Below, in pieces: positions 1 to 8,893 of a stretch of DNA of 64,000 nucleotides. Every line of letters starts with the position of its first letter. Position 1 is the stretch's first letter. The stretch is from Polaromonas glacialis (lineage in GTDB: Bacteria > Pseudomonadota > Gammaproteobacteria > Burkholderiales > Burkholderiaceae_C): positions 3,368,451 to 3,432,450 of the forward strand of contig NZ_KL448323.1 in NCBI RefSeq assembly GCF_000709345.1, given 5' to 3'. The notes under the pieces were generated by a model. That model worked only from the letters and a program-made list of their open reading frames with translations. It was not told the DNA's origin and did no database searches. The position numbers and the translations under genes were made by a program.

Positions 1-2
1 TC

Positions 3-1145
3 AACGCCGACAAATCCAACGCGGTGCTGGTCTGCCATGCGCTCAATGCGTCGCACCATGTGGCCGGCGTCTATCTGGACGAAGCCGGGCAGGTGCTGGA
101 CAAGTCCGAAGGCTGGTGGGACACCATGATCGGCCCCGGCAAGCCGCTCGATACCGACCGGTTTTTTGTCATTGGCGTGAACAACCTCGGTTCGTGCTTC
201 GGCTCAACCGGGCCGATGCAGGTCAACCCCGACACGGGCGAAGTGTATGGTGCCGATTTTCCGGTCGTCACGGTGCAGGACTGGGTCAACGCGCAGGCCA
301 GGCTGCTCGATGCGCTGGGCATCGAGACGCTGGCCGCCGTCATGGGCGGCAGCCTGGGCGGCATGCAGGCGCTGAGCTGGACGCTGCAATACGCCGGACG
401 CGTGCGCCACGCCGTGGTGGTGGCCAGCGCGCCCAACCTGACCGCCGAGAACATCGCCTTCAACGAAGTCGCGCGCCGCGCCATCGTCACCGACCCGGAT
501 TTTCACGAAGGCCATTTCTACCGGCACGGCGTGCTGCCCAAGCGCGGCCTGCGCATCGCCCGCATGATCGGCCACATCACGTATTTGAGCGACGACGTGA
601 TGAACGAGAAGTTTGGACGACAGTTACGAGCCCCCACGCTTCCCGCTGCGCGTGGTTCGCTGCCCCCCGGGGGGGACGCTGCGCCTGCGAACCGGCAAAG
701 CCGGATTCGCGGCCCTGGCTTGGACGGACTGCCAGCCGCTTTGGCCAACGCTGCGCCCTACCGCTACACCACCCAGGAAGTCGAGTTTGAAATCGAAAGC
801 TACCTGCGCTACCAGGGTGACAAGTTCGCCGAATACTTCGACGCCAACACCTATTTGCTGATCACCCGCGCGCTCGACTATTTCGACCCGGCCGGCGAAT
901 TCGGCGGCGACCTGAGCCGTGCCCTGGCGCAGGCCAGCGCCAAGTTCTTGCTGGTCAGCTTCACCACCGACTGGCGGTTTTCCCCGGCGCGCAGCCGCGA
1001 GATCGTCAAGGCGCTGCTCGACAACCAGATTGACGTGAGCTACGCCGAAATCGACGCACCCCATGGTCATGATGCCTTTTTGCTCGATGACGCACGTTAC
1101 ATGGGCGTAGTGCGCTCCTATTTTAAGAGCAAGGTGGCGGCATGA
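3..1145 (+). CDS. metX: Homoserine O-acyltransferase MetX, 5' end outside window, carrying an in-frame repeat
   Basis: Activates homoserine by acyl transfer from acyl-CoA, the entry step of methionine synthesis; cytosolic. The frame is open to the left edge, so roughly the first 45 residues are missing. The alpha/beta-hydrolase triad is visible: nucleophile Ser in MGGSLGG (codon 351-353), Asp in [10 protein letters not shown] and His in APHGHDAF near the end. Between FGRQLRA and [11 protein letters not shown], where I remember only a few residues in relatives, about 40 extra codons are supplied by a GC-rich repeat. The frame stays open through it and both flanks are well conserved, so the gene may still be functional. 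The stop overlaps metW in ATGA, the usual metXW coupling. Acetyl versus succinyl specificity cannot be read from the sequence. Confidence 0.93.
   Translation, partial: NADKSNAVLVCHALNASHHVAGVYLDEAGQVLDKSEGWWDTMIGPGKPLDTDRFFVIGVNNLGSCFGSTGPMQVNPDTGEVYGADFPVVTVQDWVNAQARLLDALGIETLAAVMGGSLGGMQALSWTLQYAGRVRHAVVVASAPNLTAENIAFNEVARRAIVTDPDFHEGHFYRHGVLPKRGLRIARMIGHITYLSDDVMNEKFGRQLRAPTLPAARGSLPPGGDAAPANRQSRIRGPGLDGLPAALANAAPYRYTTQEVEFEIESYLRYQGDKFAEYFDANTYLLITRALDYFDPAGEFGGDLSRALAQASAKFLLVSFTTDWRFSPARSREIVKALLDNQIDVSYAEIDAPHGHDAFLLDDARYMGVVRSYFKSKVAA
627..755 (-). repeat. GC-rich palindromic repeat translated inside metX
   Basis: About 90 bp from 630 match, in reverse complement, the repeat at 5900-5988 in the SulP gene (shared blocks include CGTGGTTCGCTGCCCCCC and GGCAAAGCCGG). 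It holds small palindromes such as CCGGCAAAGCCGG. It has no stop in the metX frame. The right-hand boundary is uncertain because the last 30 bp (to PYRY) are not clearly repeat. Confidence 0.8.
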
Positions 1146-1750
1146 CCGGAACGACTCAACACGACGTGCAGCCGACGCCGGACCAGCTGTCGATTGCCCG
1201 GCTGGTGCCCCAGGGCTCGCGCGTGCTCGACCTGGGCTGCGGCAACGGCGCGCTGCTGGCCTACCTGATCAAGGAGCGCGGCTGCTCGGGCTATGGCGTC
1301 GAGATTGACGACGCCAACGTGCAGGCCTGCGTGGCGCGCGGCGTCAACGTGATCCAGTTCAATCTCGAAGACGGCCTGGCGCTGTTCGGCGACGACTCGT
1401 TCGACGTGGTGCTGCAGATCGACACGTTGCAGCATTTGCGCAATGCCGAAGTCATGCTGCGCGAAACAGCGCGCGTCGGCCGGATCGGCATCGTCGCCTT
1501 TCCCAACTTCGGCCACTGGCCGAACCGGCTGGCGGTGCTGCGCGGCCGCATGCCGGTGACCAAGGTGCTGCCCTACCAGTGGTACGACACGCCGAACATC
1601 CGCGTCGGCACGCTGCGCGACTTTGCCGCGCTCGCGGGCCAGAACCGGCTGCGGATTCTTGATTCGTTCGGCCTGCAGGATGGCCAGGAAATCCGCTTCT
1701 GGCCCAACGCGCGCGCCAGCCGCGCGGTGTTCAAGCTGCAGCGGGAATAA
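1142..1750 (+). CDS. metW: Methionine biosynthesis protein MetW
   Basis: A small SAM-methyltransferase-fold protein that accompanies MetX in proteobacteria and is needed for efficient homoserine acylation. The 202-residue length is normal for MetW. The SAM-binding loop [12 protein letters not shown] lies at about residues 29-40, followed by an acidic strand end ([10 protein letters not shown]) and the family segment [10 protein letters not shown]. The ATG overlaps the metX stop (ATGA), so the two are co-transcribed and translationally coupled. No frame damage was seen. Confidence 0.93.
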   Translation: MTGTTQHDVQPTPDQLSIARLVPQGSRVLDLGCGNGALLAYLIKERGCSGYGVEIDDANVQACVARGVNVIQFNLEDGLALFGDDSFDVVLQIDTLQHLRNAEVMLRETARVGRIGIVAFPNFGHWPNRLAVLRGRMPVTKVLPYQWYDTPNIRVGTLRDFAALAGQNRLRILDSFGLQDGQEIRFWPNARASRAVFKLQRE

Positions 1751-1762
1751 CGACAGACCAGT

Positions 1763-2965
1763 ATGGCTACACCGTCCGAAACTTCGTTTTCAGCACTGGC
1801 AGAGCTGTTGCCCCAACTGCACGGCTTCGCCAGTCGGCCAGTCCCTGAACTCAACTTCTTCGAGGCAGGCGGGCGAGGATTTGCCGAAAACCCGATCTCG
1901 GACATGATGGCCCTTTTCATGGGTGGCGGTCGTGGTGTCCCGCCGTGGCTGGCCAAAGCCTTGGTGCAATGCCTGCCACCAGAAGCGATGGCTGACTGCA
2001 TTGATCAGGTGGACTGGTGCAGCGTCCAAGTTGAGCGGGAAGTGTGCATGGATGTCGAAGGCGAAGGTTCCAAGCGCTTGGACATTGTGCTGACTACCGA
2101 TTGTTTCGTTCTCGGCATTGAAAACAAAGTTTTTGCCAACGCCAACCACAACCCCTTCCCCATCTACGAACAGCTGTTGAACCAGCGGGCTGGGACTGCT
2201 GGGGGTTTGCCAGTCTTCAAGTGCCTCACCGCGCCCAAAAAACAAGTGGCGGGCTGCCCCAGCGATTGGCTCATCATCAGCTATGGGGAGCTTTACAAGC
2301 AAGCCTTGGGGCAATGGGGCAAAGAAAGTATTGCCACGCCCTTCGGCAAGTGGCATGTCTTCTACCTGGAATTTCTGAACCACCTCAATATAGTGGCTCA
2401 CCCCGAACTGGGAACACGCATGGACGACGCAGCACAAACCTTTGTCAAAGAGCATTTCTCTACCCTTCAGCAAGCGCGAATCCTGCTTGAGGAGTTCGAT
2501 AAAGCCATCGACGAGCAGGGCCGCGAGGCTGTCTGCCGTGGGCTGGGGGAGGACACGCAGATCAGGCTCGGTTCAGCGATATGGGACGGGGGCACAATCA
2601 AAGTACGGCGGTTTTTCCCCGCATCGTGGGGAGGGAAATCACAACTGGTTCTGGCCTACCATCCAGATCAAGAGTACGCCGAAGATGGTATGTTGGGCTG
2701 GTTCGTTCGGGCTTACTTGCACGCTGAAGAGTTCGACTTCGTGCAACTGCGTGAAAAATTCGAGTCACTCCCTGAGACCCACCCCGCTTTCTATCCCATG
2801 AGCAGCAATGCCGCCCCGAAAGGCACTTGGACAGAAAGTAAAGGAAAATTGCTTGCTTTGGATGCTTGGCCCTCCACGTACACCCACGCAGGAGCACTTG
2901 AAGCTCTCGAAGCCCTAGCTTGCTGGATCAACAAGCAGTCACCACCACGCCCCAAAACGGACTGA
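1763..2965 (+). CDS. PD-(D/E)XK nuclease superfamily protein
   Basis: 400 residues. The N-terminal third shows a restriction-endonuclease-like core: Glu42 in AENPISDM, Asp107 in KRLDIVL, and Glu120-Asn-Lys122 in GIENKVF, followed by a helix with NPFPIYEQLLNQ. This resembles the PDDEXK_4 group (my family recollection), whose members are mostly uncharacterised and often sit near defence or mobile DNA. The C-terminal half is unassigned. The gene starts 12 bp after metW, and its stop shares one base with the chrA ATG. Its base composition looks lower in GC than metXW and chrA, which suggests later acquisition into this position. Substrate and partner are unknown. Confidence 0.7.
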   Translation: MATPSETSFSALAELLPQLHGFASRPVPELNFFEAGGRGFAENPISDMMALFMGGGRGVPPWLAKALVQCLPPEAMADCIDQVDWCSVQVEREVCMDVEGEGSKRLDIVLTTDCFVLGIENKVFANANHNPFPIYEQLLNQRAGTAGGLPVFKCLTAPKKQVAGCPSDWLIISYGELYKQALGQWGKESIATPFGKWHVFYLEFLNHLNIVAHPELGTRMDDAAQTFVKEHFSTLQQARILLEEFDKAIDEQGREAVCRGLGEDTQIRLGSAIWDGGTIKVRRFFPASWGGKSQLVLAYHPDQEYAEDGMLGWFVRAYLHAEEFDFVQLREKFESLPETHPAFYPMSSNAAPKGTWTESKGKLLALDAWPSTYTHAGALEALEALACWINKQSPPRPKTD

Positions 2966-4335
2966 TGCACACCCAGCTCCCCCCGGCCACCATCACTTTT
3001 CCCCAAGCCTTGCGCTTTTGGCTGCTGCTCGGCTTCATCAGCTTTGGCGGGCCGGCCGGGCAGATTGCCATCATGCACCGCGAGCTAGTGGAAAAGCGCC
3101 GTTGGGTGTCTGAAAAGCGCTTTTTGCATGCGCTCAACTTTTGCATGGTGCTGCCCGGCCCCGAGGCGCAGCAGCTGGCGACCTACCTGGGCTGGCTGAT
3201 GCACCGCACCCGGGGCGGCGTGGTGGCGGGAACCCTGTTTTTCCTGCCGTCGCTGGCGCTGCTGATCGTGCTGAGCTGGATCTACATGGCCTTTGGCCAG
3301 CAGCCGCTGGTGGCCGGGATTTTCTACGGCATCAAGCCGGCGGTGGCGGCCATCGTGCTGCACGCATTGCACCGCATTGCCAGTAAATCATTGGGAAATC
3401 CGCTGCTGGCGCCCGTGCCATGGGCGATAGCAGCTATGAGTTTCATAGCGATCTGGGCCTTGAAGCTGCCTTTTCCGCTGGTCGTCCTTAGCGCCATGCT
3501 GACGGGCGCCGTGCTGGCGCGCGTGGCACCCGGCAGCCTGGCGCACGGCAAGGGCCACGCGTCGGTAGCGCAAGGCGTTCGCGTCGCCTCCCTGATCGAC
3601 GACGACACGCCGACGCCGCCCCATGCGCTGTTCAGCCGCTCGCGCCTGGCATGGGTGCTGCTGGCTGGCGCCGTGCTCTGGCTGGCGCCGATGGCGGCGC
3701 TGTTTTTCACCTATGGCTGGAGCGGCACGCTGACGCAGATCGGCTGGTTTTTCACCAAGGCCGCGCTGCTGACCTTTGGCGGGGCCTATGCCGTGCTGCC
3801 GTATGTGAACCAGATGGCGGTCGGGCATTACCAGTGGCTTACTACGGCGCAAATGATGGACGGCCTGGCGCTGGGCGAAACCACGCCCGGCCCGCTCATC
3901 ATGGTGGTGGCGTTTGTCGGCTTTGTCGGCGGCTGGGTCAAGCAGGTGGCCGGGCCGGATGCGCTGTTCCTGGGCGCGGCCCTTGCCGCCTGCGTGGCGA
4001 CGTGGTTCACCTTTTTGCCCTCGTTCATCTTCGTCCTGGCGGGCGGGCCGTGGGTCGAATCGACGCGCGGCAACCTCAGGCTGACCGCGCCACTGGCCGC
4101 CGTGACCGCCGCCGTGGTCGGCGTGATTGCCAACCTTGCTCTGTTTTTCATAGCTGCTATCGCTTATCCAGAAAGCGCAAATGGCCTTTTTGATGCCAAT
4201 AATCCTGACTGGGTGGCGCTGACGCTGGCGCTAGGGGCTGCCCTGGGCCTGTGGCGCCTGAAGTGGGGTGTGATTCCGGTCATCGCCGCCTCGGCGGTCG
4301 CCGGGCTGCTGCTGCGCTGGTCCGGCCTGGCCTGA
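2965..4335 (+). CDS. chrA: Chromate transporter ChrA family
   Basis: Inner-membrane CHR-family protein, 456 residues, long two-domain form with about 12 hydrophobic segments. The family hallmarks FGGPAGQIAIMH near the N-terminus and FGGAYAVLPYV in the second half are present, each followed by the conserved PGP element (VLPGPEAQQ; TTPGPLIMV). Characterised members export chromate. The ATG at 2965 overlaps the upstream TGA; an in-frame start at 2920 inside the upstream gene is less likely. Two stretches (about 3382-3450 and 4144-4200) look like degenerate copies of the 60-bp hairpin repeat read in frame. Confidence 0.88.
   Translation: MHTQLPPATITFPQALRFWLLLGFISFGGPAGQIAIMHRELVEKRRWVSEKRFLHALNFCMVLPGPEAQQLATYLGWLMHRTRGGVVAGTLFFLPSLALLIVLSWIYMAFGQQPLVAGIFYGIKPAVAAIVLHALHRIASKSLGNPLLAPVPWAIAAMSFIAIWALKLPFPLVVLSAMLTGAVLARVAPGSLAHGKGHASVAQGVRVASLIDDDTPTPPHALFSRSRLAWVLLAGAVLWLAPMAALFFTYGWSGTLTQIGWFFTKAALLTFGGAYAVLPYVNQMAVGHYQWLTTAQMMDGLALGETTPGPLIMVVAFVGFVGGWVKQVAGPDALFLGAALAACVATWFTFLPSFIFVLAGGPWVESTRGNLRLTAPLAAVTAAVVGVIANLALFFIAAIAYPESANGLFDANNPDWVALTLALGAALGLWRLKWGVIPVIAASAVAGLLLRWSGLA
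3382..3450 (-). repeat. Degenerate 60-bp hairpin repeat inside chrA (reverse)
   Basis: The segment ending GATAGCAGCTATGAGTTTCA resembles the reverse complement of the hairpin repeat but is strongly diverged. It lies in frame in the coding sequence, at the linker between the two halves of the transporter. Confidence 0.4.
4144..4200 (+). repeat. Degenerate 60-bp hairpin repeat inside chrA (forward)
   Basis: TTTTCATAGCTGCTATCGC followed by AAAGCGCAAATGGCC and TTTTTGATGCC matches the repeat order (AATAGCTGCTTGCGC, TGCGCAAG, TTTGATGC). It is read in frame near the ChrA C-terminus. Confidence 0.55.
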
Positions 4336-4387
4336 GCGCCTGATGCCGCAGTAGCTTACGGGCGCGCAGTATGCTCAAACCCTAGCC

Positions 4388-6430
4388 ATGAAACCTTCCA
4401 ACGCCAGCGCCGCCATTCCCTTCACGGCCCTCATGCAGCGGCTGGCCGAGCGCCTGTTGGGCGGCTGGGTGCGGCAGGTCACGCCGGCCACGCTGCGGCT
4501 TGATGCCATGGCCGGCCTGCTGGGCGCGGTGCTGGTGCTGCCGCAGGGCATTGCCTTTGCCACGCTGGCCGGGCTGCCGCCCGAATACGGGCTGTACACC
4601 GCCATCATCCCGTGCATCATCGCCGCGCTGTTCGGCTCCAGCTGGCATGTCATGTCGGGGCCGACCAATGCCAACTCGCTGGCGCTGTTTGCCATGCTGT
4701 CGCCGCTGGCGATGGCCTTCAGCCCGATGTACATCCAGCTGGCGCTCGCCGTCACCGTGATGGTTGGCGTGCTGCAGTGGCTGATTGGCGCGCTGCGGCT
4801 GGGCGTGCTGGCCAATTTCATCTCGCCCGCCGTGCTGTTTGGCTTCACTTCGGGCGCGGCGCTCCTGATCGCGGTGCATGCGCTGCCGGATTTCCTCGGC
4901 CTGGCCGCCGCGCCCGAACACAGCGCAGCGGGCGTGCTGGCGCATGTCGTGACGCAATTGCCGCACGCGAATCCGGTGGCGCTGGCGGTGGCCGGCATCA
5001 CGCTGGCGGTGGCGCTGGGGCTGCGCCGGTTTCGCCGCAACTGGCCTTACATGCTGATCGGGCTGGCCGTGGCCACTGCGCTGGCCTGGGGCTGGAGCCG
5101 CTGGACGGCGGGCAGCGCCACGCCCTCGTCGGCGCTGCGCATTGTCGGCACCATCGCCACGCCGTGGCCGCGCTTCGAGGTCCCGCGCATCAGCTGGGCG
5201 CAGGCGTCCGACCTGGTCGGGCTGGCGTTTGCGCTGACCATCGTCGCGCTCGGTCAGGCGATTGCGATTGCCCGCGCGGTGGCGCTGCGCTCGGGCCAGC
5301 GCATCGACGCCAACCGCGAGTTCCGGGGCCAGGGGCTGTCGAACATCATTGGCGGATTTTTCTCCAGCTACGTGTCCTGCGGCTCGATGAACCGCTCCAT
5401 GCCCAACCTGGAGGCCGGCGCCCGCACGCCGCTGGCCTCGGTGTTTTCGGCGCTGCTGCTGCTCGCGCTGGTGGCGGTCAGCGGGCCGCTGTTGGCGCAG
5501 ATTCCGATGGCTGCGCTGGCGGGGCTGCTGGTGCTGGTGGCCTTGGGCCTGCTCGACCTGAAGCGCTGGCGCCAGCTGTTCGTTCTAAGCCGAACCGATT
5601 TTGCGGTGGCGCTGACCACGTTGGTGGCCACCGTCACGATCCGGCTGGAGGTGGCGATCTTGCTGGGCATGCTGCTGTCGCTGATGTCGTTTCTGTACCG
5701 CACCTCGCGCCCCGCGATGCGCAGCATGGGTTTTGACAGCCGGGGGGTGGACCGGCAGTTCGTGGTGATCGACGATGCGCCGCAACCCTTCGAAAAGCCC
5801 GGGACCGCACCATTCCAGCCAGGGCTGCAGAACCGGCTTTGCCGGGCCGCAGGCGCAGAGGCCCACTCAGGGAGCGTGGGGGAATTTCCCCCATCAGCCG
5901 GGGCCGTGGAACCGGCTTTGCCGGGCCACAGGCGCAGCGCCCCCTCGGGGGGCAGCGAACCACGCGAAGCGGGGAGCGTGGGGGCCTATCTACCCGAGTG
6001 TCCGCAACTCAAGCTGTTGCGCATGGAGGGCGAGGTGTATTTCGGCGCGACCCAGCATGTCGCCGACATCCTGCACGCGCTGCGCAGCCAGCCGAATCCG
6101 CAAAAGCACCTGCTGGTGATGGCCAAGAGCATGAACTTCATCGACCTGGCCGGCGCCGAACTGTGGGAGGCCGAACTCGCCGCACGACGCGCGATGGGCG
6201 GCAACCTGTACTTTCACCGGCCGCGCCCCGAGGTGATCCGCATGTGGCGCAAGACCGGGTTCACCGACGTGCTGGGGCCTGAACACCAGTTCCCGGACAA
6301 ATACACCGCCATTTCCCATATCTTCGGCAAGCTCGACCCCGAGATCTGCAGGCACTGCAGCGCCCGGATTTTCTGGGAATGCCGGGCCGCGCCCGGTGCC
6401 GACGACCCGGCCAACCAGCCCAAAACCTGA
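4388..6430 (+). CDS. SulP-family anion transporter with STAS domain and in-frame repeat insert
   Basis: Inner-membrane SulP/SLC26-type permease, 680 residues, longer than the 550-600 I expect. The transmembrane part (about residues 25-430) has the N-terminal motif GLPPEYGLYTAIIP and the conserved NREFRGQGLSNIIGG. The STAS domain resumes at CPQLKLLRMEGEVYFG and contains the typical MNFIDLAGAE. Between DDAPQPF and LPECPQLK about 65 residues come from GC-rich repeats (5795-5990). Transport substrate (sulfate, bicarbonate or dicarboxylate) cannot be told. It is followed after 6 bp by hyi, probably in one transcript. Confidence 0.88.
   Translation: MKPSNASAAIPFTALMQRLAERLLGGWVRQVTPATLRLDAMAGLLGAVLVLPQGIAFATLAGLPPEYGLYTAIIPCIIAALFGSSWHVMSGPTNANSLALFAMLSPLAMAFSPMYIQLALAVTVMVGVLQWLIGALRLGVLANFISPAVLFGFTSGAALLIAVHALPDFLGLAAAPEHSAAGVLAHVVTQLPHANPVALAVAGITLAVALGLRRFRRNWPYMLIGLAVATALAWGWSRWTAGSATPSSALRIVGTIATPWPRFEVPRISWAQASDLVGLAFALTIVALGQAIAIARAVALRSGQRIDANREFRGQGLSNIIGGFFSSYVSCGSMNRSMPNLEAGARTPLASVFSALLLLALVAVSGPLLAQIPMAALAGLLVLVALGLLDLKRWRQLFVLSRTDFAVALTTLVATVTIRLEVAILLGMLLSLMSFLYRTSRPAMRSMGFDSRGVDRQFVVIDDAPQPFEKPGTAPFQPGLQNRLCRAAGAEAHSGSVGEFPPSAGAVEPALPGHRRSAPSGGSEPREAGSVGAYLPECPQLKLLRMEGEVYFGATQHVADILHALRSQPNPQKHLLVMAKSMNFIDLAGAELWEAELAARRAMGGNLYFHRPRPEVIRMWRKTGFTDVLGPEHQFPDKYTAISHIFGKLDPEICRHCSARIFWECRAAPGADDPANQPKT
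5795..5990 (+). repeat. Two tandem GC-rich palindromic repeats translated inside the SulP gene
   Basis: Two units each begin with AACCGGCTTTGCCGGGCC and end with GGGAGCGTGGGGG. The first unit lacks the middle block; the second (5909-5988) is complete, with CCCCCTCGGGGGGC and CGAACCACGCGAAGCGG. There is no stop in the transporter frame. The second unit matches the metX insert in opposite orientation. Confidence 0.85.
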
Positions 6431-6436
6431 ACCGCC

Positions 6437-7291
6437 ATGCCCCAATTCGCCGCCAACCTGAACTGGCTCTACACCGAGCTGCCTTTTGCCGAACGCTTTG
6501 AAGCTGCTGCGAGCGATGGGTTCAGAGCCGCGGAACTGATGTCGCCCTACAGCTGGCCGGTGGCCGAACTCAAGGCGCTGCTGGCGGCGAACGCCCTTGA
6601 ACTGGTGCTGCTGAACGCGCCGCCCGGCGGCACGGACACCGCCAGCATCGAGGCGGCATGGGCCTTGCCCGGCTGCCGGGGAACGGCCTGTCTGCCCGGC
6701 CATGAAGCCGAATTCGCCGCTGGATTTGCTATGGCGCTGGACTATGCGCAGCAATTGGACTGCCCGCGCATCCACGTCATGGCGGGCCTGCTGCCCGAGC
6801 TGCCAGATGTCGTGACGCGCGAAGCGGCGCAGGCCACCTACGTTGCCAACCTGCGCCGGGCTGCGGCACAGGCGGCGGCTGTCGGCGTGGAGGTGCTGAT
6901 CGAGCCCATCAACACCCGCGACATGCCCGGCTATTTCCTGAACCGGCAAGACCACGCCCACGCCATCCTGGACGAAGTCGGCGCGGAAAATCTCAAGGTG
7001 CAGATGGACCTGTACCACTGCCAGGTGGTCGAGGGCGACCTGGCGATGAAGCTGCGCCGCTACCTGCCGACAGGGCGCTTCGGCCACCTCCAGATCGCCG
7101 GCGCGCCGGGGCGCAACGAGCCCGATGTGGGCGAAATCAACTACCCGTATCTGTTTGCGCTGCTCGATGAGCTGGGCTATGGCGGCTGGGTGGGCTGCGA
7201 ATACAAGCCGGTGCGCGGCCTGGCGCCCGGCGCGACGCCGGACGGGCTGGGCTGGTTTGCGCAGGCCAGTCGCGGCATGCCGCCGCTTTAA
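6437..7291 (+). CDS. hyi: Hydroxypyruvate isomerase family (TIM barrel)
   Basis: Sugar-phosphate-isomerase/AP-endonuclease-like TIM barrel, 284 residues. The family interconverts hydroxypyruvate and tartronate semialdehyde; the OtnI branch acts on 2-oxotetronate. Seen in the sequence: [14 protein letters not shown] at the N-terminus, [11 protein letters not shown], the metal-ligand Glu in [22 protein letters not shown] with Asp and His, and GCEYKP near the end. It lies 6 bp after the SulP gene and runs convergently into alkB with 3 bp between stops. Choice between Hyi and OtnI is open. Confidence 0.82.
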   Translation: MPQFAANLNWLYTELPFAERFEAAASDGFRAAELMSPYSWPVAELKALLAANALELVLLNAPPGGTDTASIEAAWALPGCRGTACLPGHEAEFAAGFAMALDYAQQLDCPRIHVMAGLLPELPDVVTREAAQATYVANLRRAAAQAAAVGVEVLIEPINTRDMPGYFLNRQDHAHAILDEVGAENLKVQMDLYHCQVVEGDLAMKLRRYLPTGRFGHLQIAGAPGRNEPDVGEINYPYLFALLDELGYGGWVGCEYKPVRGLAPGATPDGLGWFAQASRGMPPL

Positions 7292-7294
7292 ACC

Positions 7295-7948
7295 TCAACC
7301 CGCGCGGCGAAACGTCAGGTTGATGCGCTGGCGCCCCAGGCGCGGATGCTCGCCATCGGCCAGCGGCGCCACGCCATGGAACGCCAGCCGCGCCGCGCCG
7401 CCCCAAACCGCCACGTCGCCATGCGCCAGCCCATACCGGGCAGGGCGGTCGCTGCGCTGCAAACCGCCAAACAGAAAAACCGCCGGCAGCCCCAGCGACA
7501 CCGAGACGATGGGCGCGCCCAGATCGCTTTCGTCGCGGTCCTGGTGCAGCGACATGCGCGCGCCGGGTTCGTAGCGGTTGATGAGGCAGGCGTCGGGCGC
7601 GAAGCCCTCGAAACCCGCCTCGGCCGCCGCCCGCGCAGCGATGTCGGCAAAGCAGGCGGGCATCGGCGGCCAGGGCTGGCCTGAGAGCGGGTCGGTGCTG
7701 CTGTAGCGGTAGCCCGTGCGGCTTGAGGTCCAGCCCAGCGCGCCGCAGTTGGTCATGCCGACCGACATGGCACGCCCGCCGGGCGTGACGGGATGGCGCA
7801 AGTGCGCTGCCGCGATGACCTGCTGTGCGGCCTGACGCAGCGCTTCGGCCTGGTCCAGGGCAAAACCGCGCAGCAGCGCGGCGCCTGGCGCGATGGGTTC
7901 GGGGGCTGCATAAGGCGTTGGCGGTTCGCCGAAGAGGTTCTGGGTCAT
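7295..7948 (-). CDS. alkB: Alpha-ketoglutarate-dependent dioxygenase AlkB
   Basis: Direct-reversal DNA/RNA demethylase using Fe(II) and 2-oxoglutarate. 217 residues from the ATG at 7948; an in-frame TTG lies 7 codons upstream. Motifs: substrate-region MTNCGALGW and YRYS, Fe ligands His and Asp in SLHQDRDES, the distal His in AFHGV, and the Arg-rich end RINLTFR that binds 2-oxoglutarate. It is a single gene, convergent with hyi. No Ada box or adjacent ada gene is visible. Confidence 0.92.
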   Translation of the reverse strand: MTQNLFGEPPTPYAAPEPIAPGAALLRGFALDQAEALRQAAQQVIAAAHLRHPVTPGGRAMSVGMTNCGALGWTSSRTGYRYSSTDPLSGQPWPPMPACFADIAARAAAEAGFEGFAPDACLINRYEPGARMSLHQDRDESDLGAPIVSVSLGLPAVFLFGGLQRSDRPARYGLAHGDVAVWGGAARLAFHGVAPLADGEHPRLGRQRINLTFRRAG

Positions 7949-7969
7949 TGATGTGGATGGCCGATTCAA

Positions 7970-8283
7970 GCGTAGACCGGTATTCGTCCGTTAATCCCGT
8001 GCGGGGGCCAGGTCACACTTCTTAAGGTCATTCAATCCTCGCTATTGCATTGCGCACCCTCGAAAAAATAGCGTTTCCAAAGCTGAGCAGTTGCATTTTC
8101 ACTTGTGAAATATGGTTCTTCCCTAATGTTTATATACTTGATTAGCTATCAAATAAAGAGCAAAACATATTTTCGATCGAAATTTTCAGCTCTTGTCACC
8201 TAAGTTACTGAATACTCTTTAATTGATGCGCGCCGTGTTTTTCTAGCGCAGTAAGCTCTACGAAAAACGAGAAGGTGAAGGTC
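7970..8283. other. AT-rich intergenic region
   Basis: About 310 bp between divergent alkB and the membrane-protein gene, clearly lower in GC than the chromosomal background. It should hold both promoters, but no confident -35/-10 pair or operator was found. The ribosome-binding stretch GAAGGTGAAGG lies directly before the ATG at 8284. The composition fits a border of acquired DNA. Confidence 0.5.
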
Positions 8284-8862
8284 ATGAACCAGCAGGGACT
8301 AACGCACGAGGGATGGGAACTGGCCTTGGTTCAATACGATCATGTTGAACAGCAATCCAGTCTTGCGGCAACAAAGGCGACCATTCTTGTGGCTGTACAG
8401 GCTATTGTGGGAGGAACTTACGTGACCCTTGCAAAAGATTGCAGTGTGTTCACATCGTTTCAGAACAGGCCTTTGGCATTCCTTGAATTTTCCTTGGCGG
8501 GACTTTTGCTCATGATGGGACTGATTTCGGCGCTTGCGGCGATCTTGCCCAAACATCGACCTGATGATGCGTCTGACGTTTTGTTTTTTGCGGCCATTCG
8601 GTCGCATTGCTGCAGCGAGCATTATTGGAAAAAATACCTTGAAAAGGATGCTTCAGGCTTGCTCGGCCGCGACCTTATCGAAAACATTTATGGAAAGTCA
8701 AAATGGCTGGCAAAGAACTTCTTATGGATCAGAATTTCAATATGGTTTCTTATTGTGGCAACGCTGTTTGCAGTGTGGAGTATTTTTTTTCAAGGGAGTT
8801 TTAAGGATTTGCAGTGCAAACCGGACTCTGGCGCTCCCATCGCAGCAGTTGTGCCCAAGTGA
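8284..8862 (+). CDS. Pycsar-effector-like (PycTM/DUF5706-type) membrane protein, orphan
   Basis: 192 residues. Start chosen at ATG 8284 behind GAAGGTGAAGG rather than the GTG at 8275. Three hydrophobic segments: about 27-50 (LAATKATILVAVQAIVG), 65-90 (ending ALAAILPKHRPDD) and 149-172. The middle has LFFAAIRSHCCSEHYWKKYL and LIENIYGKSKWLAKNFLWIR. This order (KAt in the first membrane helix, second helix ending in ILPK, LFF-I, a Y-rich helix, I-Y--S-WL--K) is what I recall for DUF5706 Pycsar effectors, which damage the membrane on binding a cyclic nucleotide. No cyclase gene is adjacent. A perfect 18-bp palindrome (AGATTTTAATTAAAATCT, 8873-8890) and an IS630 element follow. Confidence 0.5.
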   Translation: MNQQGLTHEGWELALVQYDHVEQQSSLAATKATILVAVQAIVGGTYVTLAKDCSVFTSFQNRPLAFLEFSLAGLLLMMGLISALAAILPKHRPDDASDVLFFAAIRSHCCSEHYWKKYLEKDASGLLGRDLIENIYGKSKWLAKNFLWIRISIWFLIVATLFAVWSIFFQGSFKDLQCKPDSGAPIAAVVPK

Positions 8863-8893
8863 AGTCGGGGTCAGATTTTAATTAAAATCTAGC

